Source: Acytostelium subglobosum LB1
Lineage: Eukaryota > Evosea > Eumycetozoa > Acytosteliales > Acytosteliaceae
DNA: 64,000 bases
Direction of reading: 5' to 3'
Assembly (NCBI RefSeq): GCF_000787575.1
Contig: NW_012236520.1
Location: 124,001 to 188,000 of the forward strand
The notes beneath the pieces were generated by a model that was not told the origin of the DNA, did no database searches, and worked only from the letters and a program-made list of their open reading frames with translations. Shown in pieces: positions 12,833 to 28,001 of this stretch (the stretch's first letter is position 1; the number at the start of each line of letters is the position of its first letter). The position numbers and the translations under genes were made by a program.

Positions 12833-13069
12833 CGACCATTCATAATAAACAACAGCAACAACAACAGTCGTCCATCTGCGTTAGGTAGATTGGACCAACA
12901 ACATTCAATTGCCGCAGCCCAAACAGACACTCGCGTGAACTTGAACTTGACCAATTTGACGCTGACTCATCTCAAGTGTGTGAACTTCTCTATCACTTAC
13001 TTAACAATATGTTGTAGTGTATTCAAGTTAGTGATAGTGATAAGATAGATATAGATATAGAAATAAACA

Positions 13070-16000
13070 ATGAGAAGAAGAGGAACAGATAAAGGTATAA
13101 AGAAGACTGTTGAACATGAACAGAAGAATATCACTGAGGAGTTGGAATCAGAGTCCTCTGACGACTCGGATGTTGAAGATCAATCAAAGAATGATGCATC
13201 AAAGATGATAGTATCATTGAATAAGAGTCATAGAGCTATCAAGGCATTGGCCGCATCATCAAGTTCAAATTCTACTACATCTATATCAGATCAACAACAG
13301 ATACATACACATCTGCAACAACAACAACATTTACCAGAGAATCAATCATTGATTGAACAACACAAGAAGAAGATATTATATACACTTAGAGATGTTGATC
13401 CAAAGTGGATTGATGAGCAACTCACCGATGATCAACAAGACGAAGAGGCTGCCGCAGCCAAGGAGATGACATCCAACCAAGCGTCACTGGCCATATCAAT
13501 GAGCAAGCGCAAGAGTATGAATGAATGAATGGTTGATTGAATGAATGATTGTCCACAGTACTCTAACATCACATCACATCACATCATCCATGATACAGGA
13601 TACCTCAAACATATACAGATGATGATTAATTATATCATGGGACTGCCAATGCAGAGTGTGCGTCTGTTCAGCAGGACTGCTGCCCGCCAATTCAAGTTAT
13701 CGCCATTACACATTCACAACATGCAGCAGGCTGGAGCAAGGATCTTGCTCAGTAACGATGGCCGTCTCTTGGCCAACACTCAGAACTCCTCCATAGTCAT
13801 CCGTAGCATCGATGATGACTTCAATTCAATCAGATCACAATGGGACAGTATGTATATTTCCCTTCATTCATTCATTCGTTCGTCTGTCGCATTGGTCACT
13901 GACACCATCCTCTCAAACAAACAGACCCCAAGCGAGACAGGGAGTCCCAATGGCAACGAATGTGCTTCAGTCCGGACAACAGTTTGTTGGCCTTCTCCAC
14001 TAGCGAGTGCACAATATACATCATATCAGTGGCTAATGAATGTCTGTTGCACATCTTACCGCCAAGCGTACTTGGCCTCGATGCCAAAGTTGGCATTGTC
14101 GACCTTGCCATGAGACATTCATCATGTTCCCTCCTCAAGGAAACCTCCTCGTCTGGACCTGAATGGTATGTTCAACAACGCCATGCTTGCCATGTCAAGA
14201 TCTAACGCATACCTCCCTCTCACTTAGCAATGAGTTGTTGATCATGGGATATGATATGAAGCTGCGTAGTTTCCATGTTCCTACGGACTCGTCGACTCCA
14301 CATGCTGTGAGAACGAGTGATCATAGCGGTTGTATACCGGGTTCACCAACCATTGATGTCAATGGAGCTCATCACGAGGTTGGCTGCATGGACTACTGCG
14401 CCGAGACTGACATCCTGGCTATCGGAGGCAATCGCCGCTCCAAAAAGTCGAGAAACTCCTCGATCAAACCATTCGTCTCGTTCTGGAAACTGACGGACCA
14501 GGCGCCCTACTTCAAACTGTTGAACGCGCCCAACAAGGAGTCGCTGGAGCAGAGCATTGATGGACTCAACTCTAGTGGAGGATCAATCGCCACATCACCA
14601 TCACTGGAATCACTCAATCAACAACAATCCGCCAACAAAGGATTCACAAGCAAGCTCACGAGCAGGCTGACCAAGGCAGTGTTTGGACACTACTTTCCCG
14701 GCATCATACTTCACAAGATCACATTCTCCAAGGATGGACAGTACCTCCTTGGACTGGACCTGAATGGCGCCATCACAATGTGGAGCACGCCTCGCCCGGC
14801 AACCAAAGGCAAGACGCCCATCGTCGTCAAGCCCAGCAAGACATGGAACACTGTCGACCTTCTCAACATTTGGGACAAGGCACAACCCAGTAGCTCCTCA
14901 TCCTACATTCAAGCAAAGAGTATGTGTTATGTATCCTGCACGAACCAAGTCCAGCACTTCCTAACAAGCTCACTTCACACAGGCGCGATCGATATATCAT
15001 GGTGGTCAAACGACCAGATCATCATGGCCAATAGGGTAGGCGAGTTTGTTATATTCTCAATCACAACGAACGACAACTGTTTGGTACACAATCACGAGCA
15101 GGTATATTGCTCACAGCCCCCACGCCTGACAAGAGCGAGTGGCGGCCACTTCTTCATTCTTGAGACATCGGGCTCATTGCCCAAGAAGACCACACTGGTG
15201 TCAGTCACTCAAGACTATTACAACCTCTACATCAAGAGGGTCACAATCGCCGCCTACAAGTACATCTATCGATATTTCTATGGCGATCATCCAGACGACT
15301 ACCATCCATTCGTATATCAAATCAATCGTGGCAATCAACCTCATGATGACATGGCCATTGCGTCGCCCGACGACAACGAGCTGGAACAGAACATCGTCAG
15401 ACACATCATTCGATTCCAATCTACTACGCCCGAGGAGTTGTTCCTCGACAAGGTGGCACTGAAGGAGTACAAGAATGCCATCATCATCGCCGAGCTCTAT
15501 GGTCTGGACAAAGACCTCGTTCATCAAAAAAGGTGGTCAAAGGCTGTTGTGTCCAATGAGTCGATCAGGGTAAGTGTCCATCACTCGATCAATCACACAT
15601 GTCATTCATCCACTCACTCGATCTATCAATCAATCAGTCCTACCTCTCCAAGGTGCACGACATCAATTGGATTATGTGGGAGTGCCACACAAGGATACCA
15701 TCGACCTACGAGTCCACCAAGTTACTCCTGGAGTACGCACTTGAGAAGTCTGGAGAGTTCATCAATGAGAACTCATCGCCTGACACACTAAAGTATGTTT
15801 ACAATCAATAATGCTACTCACTCTCGAGTGTTACTAATCCCATCCCCATACATGCACCGTCCACAACCACCATTAGGGAACACGCCACATTGATTGTACA
15901 TAGAAACATTGTTGTAAACTACCTGAATCGGTTGGTGGCATACAAGGAGATATATGGAACGTCGTTCAATGCACTGGACTTCCTCAGATTCAGAGGCTGC

Positions 16001-19000
16001 AACCTGGTGTTGGCAGCAATGGAGTACGCCAACTCTGAACACTTTAAGGCCATCGAAGTGTTGTTCACGTACTACAGCAGACAGGTGCTGTCGGCTCGCC
16101 TGGCCATCCTCTCCATGATCCCCGAGACAACCGACCCCAATCAGTACGCCAAGCTGCTGCCCGACGTCAACTACATTTGGCAGGAGCGCAAGCAGTTCAA
16201 GGCCGACTGGAGCCAGAGCAAGGAAATCTTTGACAAGGCTCTGCCGGGCTTTGAGTACGATCGTCGCACCGACTCGAACTACCTGTGCGAGATGCTGGCA
16301 CTCACCTACAGCCACGCTCAATACGAGGACATCCGTGGCAAGGACAAGGCCGAGGACAAGGCCGACATCTACGCCCTCGACTATGTACAGGTGCCCTTTG
16401 ATGACAGTGGGCTCAAGGCCATCGACTTCCCCTCGCCACAGGACATCAGCAAGTGGTACATTGGTCGCGCTGAGGAGATTGATCGCAAGTGTGGCCAAAT
16501 CGACAACAGTCTCAACCTCATACAAATTGGCATCAGTCTGGACGTGCCAGACCTGCTGACATTCCAGGCGATCCTGGAGCAGGTGGCGCTGGTCGTCTAC
16601 GAAACCAACCAGGACATGTCTCTGCAGCGCTACTTGGCCATGTCACCGTTTGAGCGTCTCTCATCGCTGCTCAATGATAGCACTACCGCGAGCATCTACA
16701 AGGACATCGCGGTCAGAACCACCTCGTTCAGGAGCCAGCACAGCGACACATTCGACAGCCTGCTCGAGCAGTTCTTTATCGAAAAGGCCAAGTGTGGCAA
16801 GATCGCCCTCGTACGCTCATACCTCGAGAGTGTCAAGAGCAATGACTCAACGCGCAGTAAGAGCGCGCCTATCTTGGCACTGGGCCTCAACTGCATAAGG
16901 GAGTGCACTTCCGATGGCATTGACCGTGAGTCTATTGCGCAGATGGAACTCATCATTGCCGCACTGCCCGAGCGCTCATCGAGCAGCTCGTCAACAACGC
17001 AACGCCTCTATGACATGCGTTCCGACTACTCTCGCTACATCCAGGCCAACAAGATACTGCAGGTCTATGACCAGGCCCGACCCATCCAATACTTTGTGGA
17101 TGCCCAGGCTCATCCGGACGACCCCGCTGCCGCCATGCTCCAGGATTTGTTCCGCCACGCCAAGAAAGCAGCCTTCAAGAACATCGCGTATCGTGCCATG
17201 TTTGAGGACTTCCTCAAGGTCAGACAACTCGTGTTCTTCAACGCGGTACAGGCTAATCTCTACAGCCAGTTTGTGCGCCATCTTCTGTCCGAGGGCAAGT
17301 ACTCACTTTCCAAGGACTACTTTGAGGAATGTGGACCCGGACGCGTCGAGGCACTCATCCTGGCGGCTGCCAAGGAGCTCTACAACTCTGCGCCCTCATT
17401 CCACAGCGAAAACATTACAGAAGCAGTCATCTGTCTTGAGTTGCTAAAGCCCCCAACACAAAGGATTGTGCGAGAGCTCAACTTGATCAAGGCTTCAGAG
17501 CTGATGTCCAAGTATCAGTATCCCAAGATACCCCTGCAGGCTCGTCTCATCCTCGACAAGGGCGTAGCCAAGACAACTCAATCACCCAAGCAGCAGCAAC
17601 AAAACAAGAAGGGCTCGACACCCTCGCCATCATCATATGACATCAGCCCCTACGAGAATCAAGGCCGCTTCGAACTGATCAAAGCACTGTTGGACAACAA
17701 TACTGGATCATACAAAGATATTCGCGACATTCGTGCCATTGCCGCACTGCTCAGTCACTGGGTCGACGATGAACAAGTCGATGACTCGCTGCCCTACGTC
17801 GACGACGAGATCATTGTTTTGGTGATCCTGGCACGCAAGGCATTGGAGTGCAGCGACTACCAGGCAGCGTTTGACGTGTGCAAGGAGCTTATGAAGAAGA
17901 ACATTCCCGCCTCATACAAGGAAGTCAATCGCATCTTTGCCCGTCTGACCACAGACGACAGATTCACCAATCTGGACGACCGTATGGAGCTGCTGTCGCA
18001 CTGTCTGGTCACGTGCGAGCAGGGTGATCTGACCATGCTGTTGGAGCAGTATCAAGAGCTGGAGCTCAGGCGCACACTCATCACATCCGCCATAATGTCG
18101 CCCATCCTCCGCAGCAGCAACAGTGGAGACATGTCACAAAAGACAGTGTTGCAGAAGTTTGAACAGGATCGATTGGCATTGACAAGTCGCGTTCATGAGT
18201 TACCAGATAATGATGAGGCCAACCTTCAACCACCCTACATTGAAGCTCACTATTCATTGTCATCATTGCTTGACGAACATGATGGCAATGGCGACGAGGA
18301 CGACGAGAATGATGATGACCATGATGGACATGAGGCACGTCTCGCTCGACAGAGAGAGAGAATCTTGCATGTTGATCAACTCATTGACTTCATCACCAAT
18401 GGCACGACTGAGCAGCCTACTGAAGAGGAGATTCAATCATTGCTCCGACAGCTCTCCAAATACTCTTTGCACTCGGGTCAAATGCAGAACGCTTTGGCCT
18501 ACCTTTTCATGCTCAAGGACCAGTCTATAGTCGATGCTACCTTTGATCATTTGGTCAACTCATCCAAGAGTGACACCAACTTCCAAACCAGTCTCGAGCG
18601 AGTGACACGTCTTGCCTGCTACTACTACTCGGCAAGATTGCTCACGATTGTTGGCGCCAACAATAATAGCTCTCCCCTGGTTGACACGGCCGCGATATTC
18701 ACAAAGCCCATCGATGGTGTGTTGTACTCTGCACTGTCCATCGCCACTGACACCACCGACAGTGACACCAACTTGCACGCGCTGGCCCAATCCGTTCTGA
18801 AGTACAGTCGCCTGCTTACTGACTCGGTCCAAGCCAAGGAGTTCTCAGAGATCGACTCGAGCGTGGACTTTAGTCGCTTCAAGGAGGACCCAGAGTACAA
18901 GCGCGACACCATCCTGCAGTTTGCCGCGACCAACGATGCCAAGTCCTTCCTGACAGCGCTGACATTGGCTGCGCGCTACAACATACCACGCGAGGACATA

Positions 19001-21391
19001 CTCATCCGATACATTCAATGGAAGATTATGGAGGATGGCTCTGGCTTTTCCCAACAATGTTTGCTCAGCAGCGAAGACCTTGCCCTGCTGGCGCAAGACC
19101 ACCATGCCTCACTGGACGACATATATAGACGCATCGATGGACACGACTACGAGCAACTCAAGTTCTACTATGAGTTGTTGGAGCGCATGGGCAGTGCTTC
19201 GTCCGATGCCTCTGAGAAGTCACTCATCAAGCACAAGAAGAACTTGTTGAGCCTGTTGCTCAAGTCCACAAAGTATATGAGTGGCGACAACAAGTCATTC
19301 GAGCCACTGGACTTCAAGGCGATGGTCGATGACAGCACGTACGATCTGTACCGCGACACACTTCAGGCGTGTCTTCGTGAGGACAACATCACCTTCTGCT
19401 GCAAGCTGATCAGCCAGCTGCAGAGTATCAGACATGGCGATGATGAGACCATCCAGAACTACACAGTCAGCACAATGTACCGCCAGCTCATCGCCAATAT
19501 TCTGAGCGACAAGTCACGCGACGTGATCAGTGTCGTGTCCAAGCATCGAAACAACTTGGACGAGCACGACCTGCTCGATGTGTTTGAAATGATCGCCCTC
19601 GGCGAGTACTCGAACAGGATGACTGCTCAGGAGCGCATCGATGTGCTCAACGTCATTGCTGGCTCTATCGCTCGCCACAGTGACACTGGCGTGCGCATGA
19701 AGGAGATTGTGGCACACCTCAACACAATGAAGGCACTGGGTCAGCTGACAGACAAGTGGTCTCCTCCAGGCAAGCAGTTGCTCTGCGTGGACTATCACAA
19801 CGCCTTTGTCAAGTACATCGCCGAGCACTCGACACTTGAGGGTTTGAATGAGTGGAAGAAGGAACAGTTGGACACGCTGATTCCCGAGCTCATCCAGAAT
19901 CACAGAGCGGACGTCTCACCAAACACCTGCCTCAAGATCTACAAGGTGATCAGTGGCTCAGGCGACTCTGATCAGAAGTCCAAGATCATGGACTACTACC
20001 TCAAGGAGATCGATGGCACACTTGCAGAGATGGACAGCACCCCCAAAGACAATCCTGCCTCGCTCTCTCAATTGGCCCATTCATTGCAGAACTTGGTCAA
20101 GGCATTCACCATCGCTGCGACACCAGACTCAAACAAGTGGGAGGCAGACAAGCACAGACTGCTGAGTCCCCTGCGCGACTATGCCTACAGTCCATCACAC
20201 TCTAATGAGTCGAGGATCTTGATATTCGAGTTGCTCAAGACAACACCATCACTTTACAACGCCGATCAGAAACAACTGGCCGAACAGGATCACACCCAGC
20301 TCAAACAGAACAAGACCAAGGAGATCATACTTGAGACATGGAAGGATTTGTCTATTTCATTCGAGGAGATGGACATCACCACGCCCGAGTCGTCACGACC
20401 ACTCTTCAACCGTCTGCTCGAGTCCAGCACCACTCTCCAGCACGTCTCCTACCTCTCTGAGTTGTTGACCATGTGGAGCACCGTGGGCAAGCATGGTGAC
20501 GATGAGAACATTGAGTATGGCGCGAACTCCACCGCACATGTTCTGCACGACTGTTGGTGTAAACTACTGTTGGCATTCATTCCATACTTCTCTGCTGGCA
20601 ACACCAAGGCCATCAATCAATTCCTTCGACTGAGGATCGATCAGTTGAAGCAGTTCCCAATGGAACAAAATGAGGAGTCGACCATCATGGACGCACTGAA
20701 GCCCGCAGACCAAATCACCTTCTTCAAGTTTGGCCTGCTCTCCAACTACTCCAACATTCAAGATATCGCCATTGACTCTTTCAAGGAGTATCTTGCAAGT
20801 ACATACCCGTCTGGCGCACCTCCCGCTGGTCAGTCTGTGACAAACTTCTGTCCACACACTGCCTCTGCCACCTCTGCGCCATCACCGTTATCAGACAAAC
20901 TGAACACATTCATCAGAGAACAACAACAATTACTTCAGATCATATACTCGAATGGATATATACATCGATTCGTGGACACACCACTCTACAATGGTCTGCT
21001 CAACATATTGTTGATGTACAAGGATAACGAACAGTGGGTGGTCAAGCTGTTCAAGGAGAAGGACATTGCCACATCGTTTGAGTACATAGTTGGATCGATT
21101 ACAAAGGCTGGCCATATCAACGAGGCAGCCTCATTAGTGCTGTGGTGGTATGGCATGCATACATCTCTCCAGACTTTGAACACTGCTCTTCTCTGCTTGA
21201 ACAAGTTTATCAATGGCACCATCAGGTGTATTGGCAACTATCTTTCCAAAGCTGACCCACAATCAATCAAACCAGATCGACTTGGATACACATGGACCAA
21301 TGTCCAAGAGTTATTGGTTCAAGCCAAACAAGTACTTGATGAAGCGATCACAACCAATACAGCTTCTGACCAAACTGACCAAAGCGAATAA
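13070..21391 (+). CDS. nbas: NBAS homologue (Sec39-domain ER tethering protein)
   Basis: Six exons (13070-13514, 13599-13847, 13925-14165, 14228-15569, 15638-15792, 15877-21391) give about 2648 residues, somewhat longer than the human protein. Segments that match NBAS by eye include KKILYTLRDVDPKW and ILLSNDGRLLANTQNSSIVI at the N-terminal propeller. Others are TTPEELFLDKVALKEYKNAI and YGLDKDLVHQKRW, then YLSKVHDINWIMWEC, then AIEVLFTYYSRQVLSARLAI and PETTDPNQYAKLLPD. The Sec39 region includes WYIGRAEEIDRKCGQIDNSL. NBAS is a subunit of the NRZ/Dsl1 complex at the ER, which tethers retrograde Golgi-to-ER vesicles; animal NBAS also affects nonsense-mediated decay. The last exon is 5.5 kb without interruption. 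An Asp-rich stretch near 18270-18340 is probably a disordered loop. The first exon is included because its C-terminal part fits the human N-terminus. Confidence 0.95.
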
Positions 21392-23086
<1,695 letters not shown>

Positions 23087-23270
23087 TGATAGCATGATCA
23101 CCTGTCCTGGTCATGGTCAGTCAACTGTTGATTTCATCCAGTTGTCTGATCTGCCAGGACATTGTAACAATTAAATCGTACATCAAACAATCAGTGAGTG
23201 CACTCTATCAATCGATCAGTCAATCATTTTTCATGATCATGTTTCCAAAGTCAAAGAGAGAAGTAATGAG

Positions 23271-24319
23271 ATGGACACTTGTGAGATACATAATAAGAAG
23301 AATAGAGTTGTCTGTATCGATTGTAGCGTATTTATATCACGCTCAACACATGAAGCTCGTTAAATACGATGTTGTTGGATCATCATCCATGCCTCAAACA
23401 TATCGAGTCAAGATTGACCAGGTCAGATTGAACAACATCAAGAATCAGATCACAACATGTTTGAGGCTGGCTAGGTCTCCTCCAGCCCAAACAATCATTC
23501 CTCCCGAGTTCCAGAACTGCTTGGTATCTATGCTCAACAAAGATATGTCGCTGCTATCACTGGATACAATGAAGTGGACAAGGATTGAGAATGCATTCAA
23601 GAATGATATGTCCAGCTCCACCAATGCAATTGTCTACGCTCGTGGCAACATCTATGTGTTTGGTGGCAACACAACGTCATTATCATTAACATCATCTTAC
23701 ATGCGATACTCATTGGCTGAGAAACAATGCTATGAGGCAGAAATGCTTGGTATCCTTGGAGGCAGGGAAATCTCGGCCTGCTACGATGGAGTTCATCTAC
23801 CGAGTAGGCGGCAGCTTCCTGGATTGCTCTTTATTGTTGGATCGCGTTGACCGGTTCAGCATTGAAACTCAGCAGTTTGAACACGTTGGCTGTCTTCCAT
23901 ATGCTGTGAATGGTGCGGTTGCCCACTTCCACAACGACACTATCTATATCTATGGCGGGTTCGACGACGATGGGAATGATCATGATCACATGACATACAA
24001 CATACTTACCAAGGCCACCACAATTGACATCGAGGGCAACCTTGGCAGTTGCTTCGATGGCGATAACAACTTGTATATACTGACTTACTTGAAGGAGTTC
24101 TATCGATATGAACTATCAACACGAACATTGGTCAATCTGGCAGAGTATCCTAATGACGGAGGCACTTGTTATATAGAGTACGTGGACCGAGAGATTGGAA
24201 TCATCAGCATCGATGGCAAGGATAAAAACTATCAATACTCATTGGTTGATGACAAGTGGACATTGATGAATGACAATGATCAGAGGAGTTCGTGTCATGG
24301 TGTATGTTTGATTAGGTAG
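23271..24319 (+). pseudogene. B-box/kelch paralogue, internally deleted copy
   Basis: This is the first of three tandem relatives. It starts MDTCEIHNKKN and keeps half of the B-box (VVCIDCSVF). Near 23340 it jumps straight to the sequence that follows the coiled coil in the other copies (HMKLVKYDVVGSSSM). About 535 bp are missing relative to the second copy, and the junction is out of frame. A further five-base deletion relative to the third copy near 23788 breaks the propeller frame. The remaining kelch-like part is well preserved (IVYARGNIYVFGG, RVDRFSIETQQFEHVG, DTIYIYGGFDDDG, WTLMNDNDQRSS) and ends at the family stop after CLIR. The good preservation suggests that inactivation is recent. 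Confidence 0.8.
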
Positions 24320-24404
24320 CCATCCAAGCAGGCTTGATTCATGATCACTTGTGGCCTACAAAAAAATACAATCATTCACTTCACTTCACTTTCAATCACT
24401 TTAG

Positions 24405-24446
24405 TTAGAGGTAGAGGTAGAGGTAGAGATAGAGATAGAGATAGGA
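24405..24446 (+). repeat. Short AGAGGT/AGAGAT tandem repeat ahead of the second kelch gene
   Basis: About seven hexanucleotide units, changing from AGAGGT to AGAGAT, end a few bases before the ATG at 24452. The run would lie in the 5' untranslated leader. No counterpart is seen before the other two copies. Confidence 0.8.
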
Positions 24447-24451
24447 GGAAG

Positions 24452-26043
24452 ATGGACACTTGTGAGACGCACAACACCCAGAAGAATAGTGGTATCTGTA
24501 TCGATTGTGGAGTATTGATATGCTCTTTATGTGCAAATAAAGATCATACATTACATAGAAAGCAACATTTCAAAAGTGTAAAGGATAGTATCCAACGTAA
24601 AGATCACAAGTCTTTATGGTGCTCATCAAGGTTGGATCAGTTGTGGAGTACTCTACAACGGTGTGCAACATCATATCAATCAGTGGAGGAGACACATCGT
24701 CAAGTCAGTGATCATTATGAACAACTTTATAAACAATTGATGGCACAGGAGCACAAGGCCAAATCAACGATCAACACTCAGTTGTCAAGCATTCAATCAA
24801 CAATCAATGATATCATTCAAGAGATCAAGGATATCAATCATATCATCAACTTGGAGCATCCAACAACAACAACATCAAGTGATATGAGTAATCAAGAGGG
24901 TCTTGAACAAATGGTGGAGTCGATCAAGTCATGCTCATCACTTGATCAGTTCATCAACAACAACAAATCAATCATATGCCCACAAGCTGTTGACGACAAC
25001 CAGTCGTCATTGACATCGGCATTAAACGACAAAGAACTGTTGACCATGATCAAGAATCACACTCAACACATGAAGCTCGTTAAATATGACGATTTTGGCT
25101 CATCATCCATGCTCAAACCATATCAAGTCAAGATTGATCAGGTCAGATTGAACAACATCAAGAAACAACTCACATCTTGTCTGAGGCTGGCTAGTCCTCC
25201 GGTCCAAACAATCATTCCTCGCGAGTTCCAAAACTGTTTGGTCTCTATCAAGGACAAGCAGATGTATCTGCTATCACTGAAGACGATGAGATGGAACCAT
25301 ATCCAAGATGCATTCAAGTATGAAGTCTCTTGCCAACCCAACTCAATTGTCTACGCTCGTGGCAACATCTATGTGTTTGGCGGCAAGTCATCATCGTCAT
25401 CATCAAAATACATGCGATACTCATTGGCCGAGAAACAATGCTATGTGGCAGATATCATTGGCATCATTGGAGGCTGTTGCATATCTGTGTGCTATGACGG
25501 GGATGAGTTCATCTACCTTGTCGGCGGCGATATCTCGGATTTTAATCTTGATCGTGTTGACCGATTCAGCATTGACACTCAACAGTTTGAACACGTTGGT
25601 TATCTCCCATTCAGTGTGGCCTCCCCATTTACCCACCTCCATAACGACACGCTCTACATCATGAGCGGGTTTGATCCCTGTCGGGAGCCTGATCATCAAT
25701 TCATGGCATACAACATCCATACTGGTGCCAGCCGAGTTGATTTGGAGGATCGAATCTCATATGCTAGTTGTTTCGATGGCAATGACAGCCTGTATATACA
25801 TACTTTTGATAATGATTTCTTTCGATATTCACTGTCCAAACGAACTTTGGNNTCGATCTGGCAAGTTGTCCTTTGAAAGATGACTACCATCAAACGGTGT
25901 ACGTGGACCCAGAGATTGGAATCCTCAGCATCACTGGCAATGGTCAAAACTATCAATACTCAATAGTTGATGACAAATGGACATTGATGAAGGACCTTGA
26001 TCTGTGGAAACGATTTAACCATGGAGGATGTTTGATTAGGTAG
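24452..26043 (+). CDS. B-box zinc finger/coiled-coil/kelch protein, second copy, crosses an N gap
   Basis: The N-terminus holds a B-box-type zinc finger (CETHNTQKNSGICIDCGVLI, then CSLCANKDHTLH). A coiled coil follows (about residues 50-140), then a linker rich in Ser/Asn, then a kelch-type beta-propeller with blades such as NSIVYARGNIYVFGG, EFIYLVGGD, RVDRFSIDTQQFEHVG and DTLYIMSGF. Two N bases at 25851-25852 fall inside a conserved blade. Sequence on both sides matches the sister genes (SLSKRTL before; LASCPLKDD and WTLMKD after), but the frame only agrees if the two Ns stand for no real bases. The gene is therefore probably intact, about 530 residues, ending at 26041-26043. B-box/kelch proteins are a dictyostelid-expanded family whose roles are largely unknown; a scaffold or ubiquitin-pathway role is a guess. 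Confidence 0.85.
25851..25852. other. Assembly gap (NN)
   Basis: Two unresolved bases. Comparison with the tandem paralogues suggests a spurious join rather than missing sequence, because dropping them gives a continuous reading frame through the propeller. Confidence 0.9.
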
Positions 26044-26188
26044 ATGTTTTGTTATTACAGTATTAATAATAAATATATTATGGGATGATCTACTTTATGA
26101 CTGCATCATATTTTTTTTTTAGTCCACTTCAATCATTTTTCCCTGATGATCAATAAGTAGTTTGGAAGTTAACGAGAGATAGAAGAAG

Positions 26189-27805
26189 ATGGACACTTGT
26201 GAGACACATGACAAGAAGAATATTGTAGTCTGTATCGATTGTGGAGTATTGATATGCTCTATATGTGCACTCAGTGATCATAATGGACATAGAATGCAAC
26301 ATTTCAAAAGTGTAAAGGATAGTATCCAACGTAAAGATCACAAGTCTTTATGGTGCTCATCAAGGTTGGATCAGTTGTGGAGTACTCTACAACGATGTGC
26401 AACATCATATCAATCAGTGGAGGAGGCACATCGTCAAGTCAGTGATCATTATGAACAGCTTTATAAACAATTGATGGCCCAGGAGCACAAGGTCAAATCA
26501 ACGATCAACACTCAATTATCAAGCATTCAATCAACAATCAATGATATCATCCAAGAGATCAAAGATATCAATCATATCATCAACTTGGAGAGTTCAACAG
26601 CAACAGCAACTGCAACAACAACACCAAGTGAGATGAACAATCAAGAAGATCTTGCAAAAATTGTTGAGTCGATCAAGTCATGCTCATCACTTGATCAGTT
26701 CATCAACAACAACAAATCAATCATACAACCACGGGCTGTAGATGACAATCACCAGCAGGTGTCAATGGCATCGGCATTGAACGACAATGAACTGTTGACC
26801 TTGATCAAGAATCACATTCAACACATGAAGCTCGTTGGATATGAAGATATTGGTTCATCATCCATGCTCAAACCATATCAAGTCAAGATTGATAAGGACA
26901 AGCTGAACAGAATCAAGAAGGAGATCAGAACATGTTTGAGACTGGTTGGTCCTCCAGTCCAACCAATCATTCCTCCCGAGTTCCAAAACTGCTTGGTCTC
27001 CACCTGCAACAAAGATATGTTGTTGCTATCACTGGATACAATGAAATGGACAAAGATTGAGAATGCATTCAAGAATCAAGTGTCTGGCCAACCCAACTCT
27101 ATGGTCTACGCTCGTGGCAACATCTATGTGTTTGGCGGCGAGTCATCATCTTCAACAAGATACATGCGATACTCATTGGCTGAGAAACAATGCTATGAGG
27201 CAGAAATGCTTGGTGTCCTTGGAGGCAGCGAAATCTCGGCCTGCTACGATGGCAATGAGTTCATCTACTTGGTGGGTGGCGATACCCATCATAACTCCTT
27301 GGACCGTGTCGACCGGTTCAGCATTGACACTCAGCAGTTTGAAAAAGTTGGTCATCTTTCAATCGGTGTGACAGATGCGTTTACCATCTTCCACGACGAC
27401 ATGCTCTATATCGTTGGCGTGCTGGATGGATGTAGCGACCATTACATCACAGTGTACAACACGTATAACAATGTATGCAATATGGAGCAGAAGAAATTTG
27501 ATTTCTCAGTTGCCTGCTGTTTTGATGGAAACGACAACTTGTATATTCAAACACAAGAGAACAAGTTCTACAGGTACGAATTGTCGACACGAACAAAGGA
27601 AAAGCTGGCAAAGTATCCTGGCCAGGACGACTGTAGTTTTCATATGGCCTTTGTCAGTTATTCATTTGGAATCATTAGCATCAATGGCAGAGGGCAAAAC
27701 TATCTATATGCGGATTCAGGTAACACATGGACATTGATGAAGGATGACAATGATCAGTGGAGTCGTTCGTATCATGGTGGATGTTTGATTCAACAAAAAA
27801 TATAA
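26189..27805 (+). CDS. B-box zinc finger/coiled-coil/kelch protein, third copy, intact
   Basis: A single exon of 538 residues. The B-box (CETHDKKNIVVCIDCGVLIC, then CALSDHNGH) has the expected Cys/His spacing. A coiled coil follows (DQLWSTLQRCATSYQSVEEA to INTQLSSIQSTINDIIQEIK), then an Asn/Thr-rich linker and a kelch-type propeller (GNIYVFGGESSSS, EFIYLVGGDTHHN, DNLYIQTQENKFYRYEL). The zinc-finger and coiled-coil part is almost identical at DNA level to the second copy. The propellers differ more, so the copies have either exchanged sequence recently or diverged under selection at the propeller. A T10 run lies about 70 nt upstream. This is the only copy of the trio without a visible defect. 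Confidence 0.9.
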   Translation: MDTCETHDKKNIVVCIDCGVLICSICALSDHNGHRMQHFKSVKDSIQRKDHKSLWCSSRLDQLWSTLQRCATSYQSVEEAHRQVSDHYEQLYKQLMAQEHKVKSTINTQLSSIQSTINDIIQEIKDINHIINLESSTATATATTTPSEMNNQEDLAKIVESIKSCSSLDQFINNNKSIIQPRAVDDNHQQVSMASALNDNELLTLIKNHIQHMKLVGYEDIGSSSMLKPYQVKIDKDKLNRIKKEIRTCLRLVGPPVQPIIPPEFQNCLVSTCNKDMLLLSLDTMKWTKIENAFKNQVSGQPNSMVYARGNIYVFGGESSSSTRYMRYSLAEKQCYEAEMLGVLGGSEISACYDGNEFIYLVGGDTHHNSLDRVDRFSIDTQQFEKVGHLSIGVTDAFTIFHDDMLYIVGVLDGCSDHYITVYNTYNNVCNMEQKKFDFSVACCFDGNDNLYIQTQENKFYRYELSTRTKEKLAKYPGQDDCSFHMAFVSYSFGIISINGRGQNYLYADSGNTWTLMKDDNDQWSRSYHGGCLIQQKI

Positions 27806-28001
27806 AGAGGACTGTCGCCAGCCAACTTTTGTTTGTTGTTACTGTCAGGGGATTAGTTATAGTTTAATAAGAAATGAACTATTGGAGTGGCTCAGAATGA
27901 AAGAGTTGGTGACATTCCACAATCTGATAGCTAGGTGATTGTTTATTTATTTGCTTGTTTGTGGTACCAATTATTGCTGGCTACATAACGATCATGACTG
28001 G

